Both the position numbers and the translations under genes were made by a program. From DASSUW01 sp963811895 (GTDB taxonomy: Bacteria > Actinomycetota > Thermoleophilia > Solirubrobacterales > Solirubrobacteraceae): DNA of 64,000 nucleotides. The notes beneath the pieces are model-generated. The model made no database searches. It saw only the letters and a list, made by a program, of their open reading frames with translations, and was not told the DNA's origin. How positions within the stretch are numbered: the first letter of the stretch is position 1; the number at the start of each line of letters is the position of its first letter. This document shows positions 33,078-40,929 of the stretch, in pieces. Location: positions 186,001 to 250,000 of the forward strand of contig CAWETE010000015.1 of assembly GCA_963811895.1 (NCBI GenBank), written 5' to 3'.

Positions 33078-33482
33078 CTATCCTTCGACACGCTCGGGCT
33101 CCTGGAGCCGGAGCCGCACGGCGATCTGCACGAGGTCGCGGGGGAGCTGCGCGGCGCGAGCCGCGCGGGAGTCGCCGTGGTCGGTGTGCCCGCCGCGCCC
33201 GGCGACACGGCGGTGGTCCTCACCGACCGCGCCATGTCGGCGCTCGATGCCGACGGGCTGCTGATCGACTGGGAGCCGTGCGAGCTGGCCGGCGAGCCGG
33301 CCGTGCGGACGCTCGTGCTCGAGCAGCTCGGCGGCCTGGTCACGGTCGTGCTCGAGCAGTGGCGGCTCGTGGCGGCCGACACGGCGTGGACGGTCACCGC
33401 GACCGCCGACCTGGCGGCGTGGGCGAGCCTCGCGGGCGGCCTGCGGCGCGTGGTGGCGACGCTCGAGGTGGTGGAGCCGTGA
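33070..33482 (+). CDS. Uncharacterised DcrB-like paralogue, start region damaged
   Basis: From about 33082 the frame reads FDTLGLLEPEPHGDLHEVAG and continues as GASRAGVAVVGVPAAPGDTA to LRRVVATLEVVEP, about 133 residues. A TTG at 33070 would start it in overlap with the previous stop if one base is missing near 33080; otherwise only a GTG at 33174-33182 is available. The second half (LEQWRLVAADTAWTVTATAD) parallels DRWMLVRDGVGWTASVQ of the 31850 gene, so I infer a paralogous small domain. The stop overlaps the next GTG. Function unknown. Confidence 0.45.
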
Positions 33483-34072
33483 CGCTCACCGTCGATACCG
33501 CGCGCGCTGAGATCAGCGGCCCGGACGAGGAGATCCGCGCGCTGCTGGCGAGCGACGAAGCGATCGAGGTCGAGTCTCCGTTGCTGGCCGACGGGATCCG
33601 CGCGGCGCGGGCGCCCGCCGCCCGCTTCCGCGTGATCGGCTTCGAGGCGCCGTTCGAGGCGGTGGCCGACGAGCGCGCCGGCGCGCTGATCCTGGCGCGC
33701 CCCGGCGACACGATCGTGCTGCGGGCGTGCACGCCCAGCGGGCTGCTCGGCCTGCTCGTGCGCGCCGTCGGGTTGCGCCCGCGGCCGCGGCTCGACGTCG
33801 AGGCGATCACGGTGCCGTCGCGCGTGGTCGCCGAGCGGTCGGCCGAGGACCCGCTGCTGCACGAGCAGCTCGAGGCGCTGCGCGCGCACTGGCGGATCGA
33901 GGCCTACGGTGCCGGGACCGGCTGGTACGTCGAGGTCCTCGACAGCGAGCTGGGGCTGTGGACGGTCGAGGCCGCGGGCAAGGGCGAGGTCACGCTGACG
34001 CCGACCGACGCGACCGCGGTGCTCGACGAGCTCGCGGCGCTGCCCGGGCACGTCGGGCTCGGGCCGTCATAG
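33479..34072 (+). CDS. Uncharacterised last gene of the toxin-like operon
   Basis: A 197-residue protein that I do not recognise. It begins VTLTVDTARAEISGPDEEIR, has a hydrophobic central segment (DTIVLRACTPSGLLGLLVRA) and a C-terminal part AYGAGTGWYVEVLDSELGLW followed by TVEAAGKGEVTLTPTDA. The general plan (N-terminal beta, mid helix, C-terminal beta with Trp) is similar in style to EspG-like or Smr-like chaperones in type VII loci, but there is no motif match. GTG start in a GTGA overlap. The 3' end overlaps the DNA glycosylase gene by 6 bp on the other strand. Confidence 0.5.
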   Translation: MTLTVDTARAEISGPDEEIRALLASDEAIEVESPLLADGIRAARAPAARFRVIGFEAPFEAVADERAGALILARPGDTIVLRACTPSGLLGLLVRAVGLRPRPRLDVEAITVPSRVVAERSAEDPLLHEQLEALRAHWRIEAYGAGTGWYVEVLDSELGLWTVEAAGKGEVTLTPTDATAVLDELAALPGHVGLGPS

Positions 34073-34813
34073 CTGGCACTCGGGGCACCAGAACGTCGTC
34101 CGCCCGCCGATCGTCGCGCGCTCGAGCGGGGCGCGGCAGCGGGGGCAGGTCCCGCCGCGCTCGCGGTGCGGCGTGAAGTGGCCGGTGTGGGCGCCGCCGT
34201 TCTTGATGGCATCGCGCAGGGCCGCGCGGACGGCGCGGCGCAGGTGGTCGAGCTCGTCGGTGGTGAGCTCGTTCGCCGGCCGCCGCGGGCTCATGCGCGC
34301 GCGCCAGAGGATCTCGTCGGCCAGCAGGTTGCCGACGCCCGAGATCACGCCCTGGTCGAGCAGGCGCGCCTTCAGCGGCGCCGCCCCGCGGCCCACGCGC
34401 TTGCGGAACTCGTCGCGGCCGACCTCGGCGGCGTCCGGGCCGACGTGCGAGAAGTCGGGCTCCAGGATCGCGCGGCCGAGCCGCCGCTTGTCGCGCAGGG
34501 CGAGCCGGCCGCCGTCGGCGAACTCGAGGGTGAACCGGTCCCAGTTGCGCGGAGCGGGCGCCTCGTCGACGGTGAGGCTGCCCGCCATGCCCAGGTGCAG
34601 GCCGAGCTGCGGCCCGCCGTCCGTCTCTGCCCACAGGAACTTGCCGCGCCGGTGCGTCTCCACCAGCCTGTGCCCGACCAGCGCGGCGGCCATCTCGCCG
34701 GGCGCGTGCGGGCGGCACACGTAGGTGTCGCCGTCGTCGACCGCGACGATCTCGCGGCCGACGACGAGCTCGAGCTGCCGGCGTGCGCGTTCGGCTTCCG
34801 GCAGCTCGGGCAT
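34067..34813 (-). CDS. Fpg/Nei-family DNA glycosylase
   Basis: A 248-residue base-excision repair enzyme. The mature N-terminus PELPEAER supplies the catalytic Pro 1 and Glu 2 after Met removal, the lysine that contacts the abasic site is in RRGKFLWAE, the helix-two-turn-helix is VISGVGNLLADEILWRARMS, and the C-terminal zinc finger is CPRC with a matching CPEC 16 residues on. Length is normal. It excises oxidised bases such as 8-oxoguanine or oxidised pyrimidines and cleaves the strand by beta,delta-elimination. PELPEAE rather than PELPEVET leans to the Nei2/Fpg2 group common in actinobacteria. An MFS exporter gene lies 11 bp upstream on the same strand. Confidence 0.92.
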   Translation of the reverse strand: MPELPEAERARRQLELVVGREIVAVDDGDTYVCRPHAPGEMAAALVGHRLVETHRRGKFLWAETDGGPQLGLHLGMAGSLTVDEAPAPRNWDRFTLEFADGGRLALRDKRRLGRAILEPDFSHVGPDAAEVGRDEFRKRVGRGAAPLKARLLDQGVISGVGNLLADEILWRARMSPRRPANELTTDELDHLRRAVRAALRDAIKNGGAHTGHFTPHRERGGTCPRCRAPLERATIGGRTTFWCPECQL

Positions 34814-34824
34814 GCGACTAGAGG

Positions 34825-36282
34825 CTACGACGCTTCGTACGCCAGCTTCCGCTGCGCCACCTTCGCCTGCGCCTTCTTCTCCGGCACCAGCACGGTCGCG
34901 GCGACCACGAGGGCGGCGCCCACCAGCGCGGCGCCGACGATGAACGCCAGCTGGTAGCCGCCGGTCAGCGCCGAGGCGGCCGACTCGCCGGCCGCGGACA
35001 GGCCCTCGGTCCTCGAGGACGACAGCGTCGCGAGCACGGCGAGGCCGAGCGCGGCGCCGACCTGCGCGGTGGTGTTGACCAGGCCGGAGGCCAGGCCGGC
35101 GTCCTCGGGCGTGGCGCCCGACATCGACAGCGTCATCAGCGCCGGGAAGGCGACGCCGCAGCCGATGCCCATGAGCACCATCACGGGCAGGACGTTCACG
35201 GCGTAGCTGCCGTCGACCGGAGCCTGGGTGAACCATGCGAGGCCGATCGCGATCAGCGCGAGGCCGGGGAGCAGCGTCGTGCGCGCCCCGTAGCGGGTGA
35301 TCAGCGGCTCCGAGAAGCGCACGGACATGATCCCCATGAGGATCGTCGTCGGCAGGAACGCGAGACCGATCTCGAGCGCGGAGTAGCCGAGCACGCGCTC
35401 CATGTAGAGCGAGCCCATGAAGAACACGCCGAACATGCCGGCGATGGCCAGGGCCTGGATCGCGTTGGCGCCCGACACGTTGCGCGAGCGGAACATCCGC
35501 AGCGGCATGAGCGGGTTGGCGGCGGTCGCCTCGCGCACCAGGAAGGCCGCGAGCAGGACCAGCGAGACGGCGCCGAGGAGCAGCGTGCGGCCCGCGCCCC
35601 AGCCGTACTCGGCGGCCGGCTGGACGATCGTGTACACGCCGAGCATCAGCGCGCCGGTGATCAGCGCGGCGCCGGGGATGTCGGCGCCCTTGCCGAAGCC
35701 GATCCCGCGATCGCTCTCGAGCAGCCGCACGGCGGCGACGGCGGTCGCGATCCCGATCGGGATGTTGATGAAGAAGATCCAGTGCCAGTTGATGGCCTGG
35801 GTCAGCACGCCGCCGGCCAGCAGGCCGATCGAGCCACCGGCCGAGGCGACGAACGCGTAGGCGCCGATCGCCTTCGCCTGCTCCCGGGGCTCCGGGAACA
35901 TCGTCACGATCATGCCGAGGATGACGGCGGACGTGAAGGCGCCGCCGGCGCCCTGGACCATGCGCGCGATCACCAGCATCTCCTGCGACTGCGCGAGGCC
36001 GCACGCCATTGAAGCGGCGACGAACACGGCGAGGCCGGCCAGGAAGACGTTCTTGCGGCCGAGCAGGTCGCCGATCCGGCCGGCGAGGAGGAGCAGCCCG
36101 CCGAACGCGATCAGGTAGCCGTTGACCACCCACGCGAGGCTGGACTGCGAGAAGCCGAGATCGCTCTGGATCTCGGGAAGAGCGACGTTCACGACGGTGG
36201 CGTCGAGAACGATCATCAGCATCCCCACGCACAGGACGTAGAGAGCGATCCAGCGGCTGCGGTCTGTCTGGGGAGGATTCAT
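34825..36282 (-). CDS. MFS drug exporter, DHA2 (14-TM) type
   Basis: A 485-residue protein with about fourteen hydrophobic segments. Family blocks seen are MLMIVLDATVVNVALPEIQS in TM1, WVVNGYLIAFGGLLLLAGRI with the RIGDLLGRK motif A, and FFINIPIGI in TM5, all typical of the EmrB/QacA group. By family it is a proton-driven multidrug or antiseptic efflux pump in the cytoplasmic membrane. It reads into the glycosylase gene on the same strand (11 bp gap). No TetR or MarR regulator is adjacent, so its control is unknown. Confidence 0.9.
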   Translation of the reverse strand: MNPPQTDRSRWIALYVLCVGMLMIVLDATVVNVALPEIQSDLGFSQSSLAWVVNGYLIAFGGLLLLAGRIGDLLGRKNVFLAGLAVFVAASMACGLAQSQEMLVIARMVQGAGGAFTSAVILGMIVTMFPEPREQAKAIGAYAFVASAGGSIGLLAGGVLTQAINWHWIFFINIPIGIATAVAAVRLLESDRGIGFGKGADIPGAALITGALMLGVYTIVQPAAEYGWGAGRTLLLGAVSLVLLAAFLVREATAANPLMPLRMFRSRNVSGANAIQALAIAGMFGVFFMGSLYMERVLGYSALEIGLAFLPTTILMGIMSVRFSEPLITRYGARTTLLPGLALIAIGLAWFTQAPVDGSYAVNVLPVMVLMGIGCGVAFPALMTLSMSGATPEDAGLASGLVNTTAQVGAALGLAVLATLSSSRTEGLSAAGESAASALTGGYQLAFIVGAALVGAALVVAATVLVPEKKAQAKVAQRKLAYEAS

Positions 36283-36312
36283 GTCAGTAGAGACCGGGGT
36301 CGGGGACGGAAC

Positions 36313-36669
36313 TCATCGCTTGGGTTGCCAAAGAGCGATGTCGCCGGCGTCCGGCGTGCTCAGGACGCTGCGCCAGCCGTGCGGGCCTTCGCGGGGATCG
36401 AGGAGGACACTGGCGCCGAGGATGCGGGCGCGCTCGGTCGTGCCGGCGACGTCTCGGACGGCGACATAGGGCAGCCACGCGGGCGCCGGCGTGTCGCACT
36501 CGACGAGCCCGCAGCCCCTTCCGAGCGACCAGTAGCCGCTGGTCTGCTCCGCCCGCCAGCCGAGCAGGTCCTCATAGAACTCGCGCGCGCGGGGAAGGTG
36601 GCCGGTGTGGAGCTCCAGATGGACCACGGGGTTCATGCCCGATAGACCGGCCAGCCGTACCGAACTCAT
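36313..36669 (-). CDS. VOC-family (glyoxalase/dioxygenase superfamily) protein
   Basis: A 118-residue single VOC module: VVHLELHTGHLPRAREFYED, LGWRAEQTSGYWSLG, and TERARILGASVLLDPREGPH with a final DAGDIALWQPKR. It keeps the beta-alpha-beta-beta-beta plan. Substrate unknown; members include glyoxalases, resistance proteins and small-molecule carriers. The ATG at 36669 has GAGG six bases upstream; ATG at 36636 is possible but has a weak site. It is divergent from the ECF sigma gene (27 bp), so the two may share control. Confidence 0.75.
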   Translation of the reverse strand: MSSVRLAGLSGMNPVVHLELHTGHLPRAREFYEDLLGWRAEQTSGYWSLGRGCGLVECDTPAPAWLPYVAVRDVAGTTERARILGASVLLDPREGPHGWRSVLSTPDAGDIALWQPKR

Positions 36670-36696
36670 CGGTGCCTCGTTCTACGGTCCGGTGCG

Positions 36697-37713
36697 ATGA
36701 GCGTGATGGCCGACACACAACTGCTCAGCGCAGCCCGCAAGGGCGACGAGGACGCGTACCGCCGCCTCGTCGAGCCCCGCCGCGCCGAGCTGCAGGCGCA
36801 CTGCTACCGGATGCTCGGCTCCGTGCACGACGCCGAGGACGCGCTGCAGGACGCGCTGCTGCGCGCCTGGCGCGGGATCGGGCGCTTCGAGGGCCGCAGC
36901 TCGCTGCGCTCGTGGCTCTACCGGATCGCCACCAACACGTGCATGGACCTGGCCGGCAAGCGCCGCGTCCTGCCGATCGACTACGGGCCCGGCGCCGACC
37001 CGCACGACAGCCCCGGCGTGCCCGTGGTGGAGAACGTGTGGGTCGAGCCGTATCCCGGCGTGGAGGACGACTACGAGCAGCGCGAGGCGCTCGAGCTCGC
37101 GTTCGTGGCCGCCCTCCAGCACCTGCCGGCGACCCAGCGCGCGGTGCTGATCATGCGCGAGGTCCTGGGCTTCTCGGCAGCCGAGGTGGCCGAGACGCTC
37201 GACACGTCGGTGGCCTCCGTCAACAGCGCGCTGCAGCGCGCGCGCAAGGCGACCGACGAGCGGATGCCCGAGCAGAGCCAGCAGGAGACGCTGCGCGCGC
37301 TCGGCGACGAGAAGGTCACCGAGATCGTCGAGGAGTACATGGGTGCGCTCGGGTCCGGCGACATCGACCGCGTGGTGGCGCTGCTGACCGAGGACGCCAC
37401 CTGGTCGATGCCGCCGTGCCCGATGTGGTTCCGCGGCATCGAGACGGTGTCCGCCTTCCTCACCGACTACCCCCTGAACGAGCGCTGGCGCCACATCCCG
37501 ACGCGCGCCAACGGCCAGCTCGCCGTCGGCTGTTACATGTGGGACGGCGAGAGGTTCGCCGCCGCGGTGCTCGACGTGATCACGCTGCGCGGCGACAAGG
37601 TCGTGGACGTGACGGCGTTCCTGGCCCCGTGGGTGTTCAGCCGCTTCGGCGAGGCCGACGGCTTCATGACCGAGGAGATGTTCGCGCGCTTCGGCCTGCC
37701 CGCCTCGGCATGA
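36697..37713 (+). CDS. ECF sigma factor with C-terminal SnoaL/NTF2-like domain (SigG-type)
   Basis: A 338-residue sigma-70-family regulator. Region 2 spans about residues 15-80 (YRMLGSVHDAEDALQDALLR, RSWLYRIATNTC). Region 4 spans about 130-185 (HLPATQRAVLIMREVLGFSA with AEVAETLDTSVASVNSALQR). Residues about 205-330 are a SnoaL-like domain (IVEEYMGALGSGDIDRVVAL) as in SigG/SigJ-type factors, which lack a classical anti-sigma partner. The C-terminal domain may sense a ligand. The start overlaps no other gene, and its stop overlaps the GH16-like gene (ATGA), so that gene is coupled to it. Target promoters are not seen. Confidence 0.88.
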   Translation: MSVMADTQLLSAARKGDEDAYRRLVEPRRAELQAHCYRMLGSVHDAEDALQDALLRAWRGIGRFEGRSSLRSWLYRIATNTCMDLAGKRRVLPIDYGPGADPHDSPGVPVVENVWVEPYPGVEDDYEQREALELAFVAALQHLPATQRAVLIMREVLGFSAAEVAETLDTSVASVNSALQRARKATDERMPEQSQQETLRALGDEKVTEIVEEYMGALGSGDIDRVVALLTEDATWSMPPCPMWFRGIETVSAFLTDYPLNERWRHIPTRANGQLAVGCYMWDGERFAAAVLDVITLRGDKVVDVTAFLAPWVFSRFGEADGFMTEEMFARFGLPASA

Positions 37714-38450
37714 CCGACGACTTCGAGCAGCTCGACACGGAAGTCTGGCTCCCGCACTACCTGCCGCACTGGAGCTCGCGCGCGGAGAGCGCGGCGACCT
37801 ACACGGTCGAGGACTCCGAGCTGCGGCTCACGATCCCGGTCGAGCAGGGGCTGTGGTGCCCCGGGGTCCACGAGGAGCCGCTGCGCGTCTCCGGCGTGCA
37901 GTCGGGCGTGCTCGACGGCCAGCTGCCGTTCCGCGACGACCTCGTCGTGCGCGAGCACCAGGAGACGCACTGGGGGTGGACGCCTCACCACGGCCGGATC
38001 GAGATCCGCGCCCGCATGGACCTCAGCCCGCGCTCGATGGCCTCGCTCTGGATGAGCGGCCTCGAGGACGAGCCCGACCGCTGCGGCGAGATCTGCGTCT
38101 TCGAGATCTTCGGCGACGCGCCGCGCAACGTCGGCTGCGGCATCAAGAACTTCCGCGACCCGGCGCTGAGGTGGGAGTTCGACGCGCCGGAGCTCGACAT
38201 CGACATCTCGCGGCATCACGTCTACGCCGCCGACTGGCAGCCGGGGCGCGTCGACTTCAGCGTCGACGGGGAGCACGTGAAGACCGTCCACCAGGCGCCG
38301 GACTACCCGCTCCAGCTCATGGTCGCGGTGTTCGACTTCCCGGCCAAGGAGGGGCCCGCGGATCACGTGCCGCTGTTCGCCGTCGACTACGTGACGTGCG
38401 ACACGGCCTCGACGTTGTTGCCCTCGGGGTCGAGCGCGAAGGCGCCGTAG
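37710..38450 (+). CDS. GH16-like beta-jelly-roll protein, catalytic motif altered
   Basis: A 246-residue cytosolic-looking protein (no signal peptide) with a concanavalin-type fold pattern: GRIEIRARMDLSPRSMASLW, then GEICVFEIFGDAPRNVGCGI, IDISRHHVYAADWQPGRVDF and a final strand. In GH16 enzymes the catalytic motif is E-x-D-x-(x)-E; here it reads EICVFE, with Cys in place of the helper Asp while both Glu are kept. Activity is therefore uncertain; it could be a sugar-binding relative. ATG 37710 is coupled to the sigma factor stop (ATGA). Its last 64 bp overlap a VOC gene on the other strand. Confidence 0.75.
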   Translation: MTDDFEQLDTEVWLPHYLPHWSSRAESAATYTVEDSELRLTIPVEQGLWCPGVHEEPLRVSGVQSGVLDGQLPFRDDLVVREHQETHWGWTPHHGRIEIRARMDLSPRSMASLWMSGLEDEPDRCGEICVFEIFGDAPRNVGCGIKNFRDPALRWEFDAPELDIDISRHHVYAADWQPGRVDFSVDGEHVKTVHQAPDYPLQLMVAVFDFPAKEGPADHVPLFAVDYVTCDTASTLLPSGSSAKAP

Positions 38451-38746
38451 TAGGACGGGTGGTACTGGGGCCGCAGGCCGGGCGGCCCGTTGTCGCGCCC
38501 CCCGGCGGTCAGGGCGGCGGCGTGGAAGGCGTCGACGGTGGCCCGGTCGGAGGCGGCGAAGGCCACGTGCAAGGGCGCCGAGCTCGGGCGGTCGGAGATC
38601 CAGAAGTCGGGCTTCCCGTCGCGGCCGAAGCCCACGCCGTAGGGGCGGTCCATCAGCACCACGTAGCCGAGCGGCGCCAGCGCTCGCTCGTAGAAGGCGC
38701 GACTGGCGGCGAGGTCGGCGACCCCGATGTTCAGGTGATCGATCAC
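38387..38746 (-). CDS. VOC-family protein
   Basis: A 119-residue single-module VOC protein: MIDHLNIGVADLAASRAFYE, PYGVGFGRDGKPDFWI, HVAFAASDRATVDAFHAAAL and the C-terminal FALDPEGNNVEAVSH with the conserved Glu. It resembles YcfA/lactoylglutathione-lyase-like entries of unknown substrate. The ATG at 38746 is normal. It is convergent with the GH16-like gene and overlaps it by 64 bp, the largest such overlap in the window. The ROK regulator gene ends 46 bp upstream in the same direction. Confidence 0.85.
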   Translation of the reverse strand: MIDHLNIGVADLAASRAFYERALAPLGYVVLMDRPYGVGFGRDGKPDFWISDRPSSAPLHVAFAASDRATVDAFHAAALTAGGRDNGPPGLRPQYHPSYYGAFALDPEGNNVEAVSHVT

Positions 38747-38792
38747 AGCCCGAAGCTACCGGCCGTGTCTTGGATGAGACTGGTATCGGTAC

Positions 38793-40055
38793 TCAGCCGG
38801 CGGCGGCGATCGCCTGGTCGACCGCGTCGGGAGCGAGCACGGCCTCGATGACCATCACGGCGGCGCCGATGACGCCCGCGCGGTCGTCGAGCGTGGAGCG
38901 GGCGATGCGGATCGAGCGGGTGGCGAGGGCGGTGGAGCGGCGGTAGACGACTTCGCGGACGCCGGCGAGCAGGTGCTCGTCGGCGTGGGCCATGTCGCCG
39001 CCGATGACGATGACGCCGGGGTTGAAGAAGTTGACGGCGCTGGCGAGCACGCCGCCGAGCTCGCGGCCGGCCTGGCGCACGAGGCGCATGGCCTCCGGCC
39101 GGCCGTCGCGCACGTGGCGGACGACGTCGCGGCTGTTCTCCGCCGGCACGCCGAGGGCGCTGAGGCGCGACGCCATGGCGCCGCCGCCGGCGATCGCCTC
39201 GAGGCAGCCGAGGTTGCCGCAGCGGCAGATGACGTCGTCGTGGTCGGGGACGTGGATGTGGCCGATGTCGCCGGCGGCGCCCTGGGCGCCGCGGTGGATG
39301 CGCCCGTCGGTGATGACGCCGCAGCCGATGCCGGTGCCGACCTTGACGAAGAGCAGGTGGGCGGTGTCGCGCCAGCGGGCCCAGTACTCGCCGAGGGCCA
39401 TGATGTTCACGTCGTTGTCGACGAGGACGGTGGCGCCGTAGCGCCCCTGCAGCCGCGTCGCGACCCCGTAGCCGTCCCAGCCGGGCATGATCGGCGGCGC
39501 CACCGGCGTGCCGGTCGCGAACTCGACCGGGCCCGGGATGCCGACGCCGATGCCGCGCACGTCTGCGCGGCTGTGCGCGCTCTCGCTCAGCAGCGCGTCG
39601 AAGGTCTCCTCGAGCCAGCCCAGGACGGTGTCAGGGCCGTCGGCGATCGGGATGTCGGTTCGTGTCTCCACCATGACATCGCCCGCGAGATCGGTGACCG
39701 CGACGCGCGAATGCGTGGCTCCGAGGTCGGCCGCCAGCACGACGCCTGCGTTGCGGTTGAAGGCGAAGGTCTTCGGCGGGCGGCCGCCGGTCGAGGCGCT
39801 CGCGCCGGCGGGCACCACGAGCCGCTGCGCGAGCAGGGCGTCCATCCGCTGGGCGACGGTCGAGCGCGCGAGCCCCGTCAGCGCGACGAGCTCTGCACGC
39901 GTGCTTGCACGGCCGTCGCGGATGAGCCGCAGCATGGCTCCCGCGCCGGTTCCCGTCGACGATCCGTTGCCGCCGGCGCCGGAGCTGCTGCTGGGCCGTG
40001 CGGCGTCGAAACGCCGGTTCGCATCGAGATCTTCTGTGCCCAACAGGTCCGACAT
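38793..40055 (-). CDS. ROK-family transcriptional repressor
   Basis: A 420-residue regulator. After an unusual Ser/Gly-rich N-terminal tail (residues 20-38), a winged helix follows (residues about 40-100; TRAELVALTGLARSTVAQRM, then GRPPKTFAFN). Next is the ROK actin-like ATPase/sugar-kinase fold with DLGATHSRVAVTD, VGTGIGCGVITDG, the zinc motif (about residues 275-290: HVPDHDDVICRCGNLGCLEA) and a C-terminal VIVIGGDMAHA. Such proteins are NagC/XylR-type sugar-responsive repressors. It is divergent from a gene of unknown function (40180), which it may control together with itself. No sugar operon is adjacent. Confidence 0.9.
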   Translation of the reverse strand: MSDLLGTEDLDANRRFDAARPSSSSGAGGNGSSTGTGAGAMLRLIRDGRASTRAELVALTGLARSTVAQRMDALLAQRLVVPAGASASTGGRPPKTFAFNRNAGVVLAADLGATHSRVAVTDLAGDVMVETRTDIPIADGPDTVLGWLEETFDALLSESAHSRADVRGIGVGIPGPVEFATGTPVAPPIMPGWDGYGVATRLQGRYGATVLVDNDVNIMALGEYWARWRDTAHLLFVKVGTGIGCGVITDGRIHRGAQGAAGDIGHIHVPDHDDVICRCGNLGCLEAIAGGGAMASRLSALGVPAENSRDVVRHVRDGRPEAMRLVRQAGRELGGVLASAVNFFNPGVIVIGGDMAHADEHLLAGVREVVYRRSTALATRSIRIARSTLDDRAGVIGAAVMVIEAVLAPDAVDQAIAAAG

Positions 40056-40142
40056 GGCGTATCAGAATGCCATAAGCGGCGGCTTGCGTCTTGATTCGTT
40101 CCAAGATTGCGGAGAAGTGTCGACCCAGTTTGCAGCTTTTGC

Positions 40143-40171
40143 TTGACGCTCGGTAAAAGTGCAGGTAGCGT
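40143..40171 (+). promoter_or_regulatory. Promoter with leaderless start
   Basis: TTGACG (40143-40148), a 17-bp spacer and TAGCGT (40166-40171) make a good housekeeping-type promoter, and the expected start site lies at or within a few bases of the ATG at 40180. The surrounding 120 bp is AT-richer than the window. A leaderless message is therefore expected for the 40180 gene. Confidence 0.55.
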
Positions 40172-40179
40172 CCGGCTTC

Positions 40180-40929
40180 ATGGAGAGAGGGCTGTTGTCG
40201 GCGGCCGAGGCGGTGCCGGCCGCTGCCGCCGATGGGGGATTGCGGTCCCGGGCCGAGGGTCTCGCGGACCGCTATGAGGAGCTGGTGACACGGGCCGAGA
40301 CGGCCGCCGTGCGCTGGCGCTGGGCGACGCCCACCTCCGGTCACGGCGACGTCGAGCCGCTGCGGCTCCAGCGCATGGGCTGCACGCCCGGGCGCTGGCT
40401 GCACCGGCCGCCGCCGCCCTGGCAGGAGCACGAGGCGATCGGCTTCGATGCGCTCAGCCGCGTGGTGTGCGTGCGCCAGTACGACGCGACGGGAGAGGTC
40501 TGGCTGGAGCGATTCGCCTCCTGGAGCCGCGACCACGTGGAGGTCGTGTGCTTCCGGGCGCCGGTCGAGTGCGGCGAGGGCGAGTTGCCGGCGGAGCTCC
40601 AGTGCGTCATGCAGATGCGGCTCGCGGCCGGGCAACCGGTCGAGAGCGAGCGCTACATGCCGCCGACCGGATCCTGTTCGCGCGAGCGCTACCGGTTCGA
40701 GGGGGGCCGGCTTGCGCGTGTCGATGAGGACTCCTGCGACGAGGGCGGCGGCCTCGCCACCGTCGTGAAGGAGATCCTCTACGGCGAGGACGGACGCGTC
40801 GTGGGTGTCGACGCCGTCGGTCCTGAAGGCCGCCAGGCGATCTGGCGGCACGGGGGTCAGCCGCATCCCGCGCGGAGGGAGGCTCGTCCCTCCGCGCCGG
40901 GACGGTTGCGCCGTCAGGTCTGCGTGTAA
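40180..40929 (+). CDS. Protein of unknown function divergent from the ROK repressor
   Basis: A 249-residue soluble protein that I do not recognise. A basic helical N-terminus is followed by Trp-rich stretches (AVRWRWATPTSGHGDVEPLR, GRWLHRPPPPWQEHEAIGFD), a beta-rich middle (VVCVRQYDATGEVWLERFAS) and Cys-containing blocks (VVCFRAPVECGEGEL, DEDSCDEGGG). No signal peptide. ATG 40180 sits at the predicted transcription start. The last 20 or so residues (ARREARPSAPGRLRRQ) lie in a 10-bp-stem hairpin and look non-conserved; the authentic end may be slightly earlier. Its 3' end overlaps the lyase gene by 16 bp. Confidence 0.6.
   Translation: MERGLLSAAEAVPAAAADGGLRSRAEGLADRYEELVTRAETAAVRWRWATPTSGHGDVEPLRLQRMGCTPGRWLHRPPPPWQEHEAIGFDALSRVVCVRQYDATGEVWLERFASWSRDHVEVVCFRAPVECGEGELPAELQCVMQMRLAAGQPVESERYMPPTGSCSRERYRFEGGRLARVDEDSCDEGGGLATVVKEILYGEDGRVVGVDAVGPEGRQAIWRHGGQPHPARREARPSAPGRLRRQVCV
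40871..40896. terminator. Strong hairpin, likely bidirectional terminator
   Basis: CGCGGAGGGA (40871-40880), loop GGCTCG, and TCCCTCCGCG (40887-40896) form a perfect 10-bp stem. It lies 18-43 bp beyond the stop of the minus-strand lyase and inside the final codons of the plus-strand gene. There is no U-tract, which is normal for high-GC actinobacteria. A terminator for the lyase operon is the simplest role. Confidence 0.6.

Noticed and set aside
29231..34072. Type VII secretion locus
   Set aside because: No EccC-type ATPase, membrane component or mycosin is seen; only WXG100-like and possible accessory proteins, so I describe a toxin-like operon and not a secretion system.
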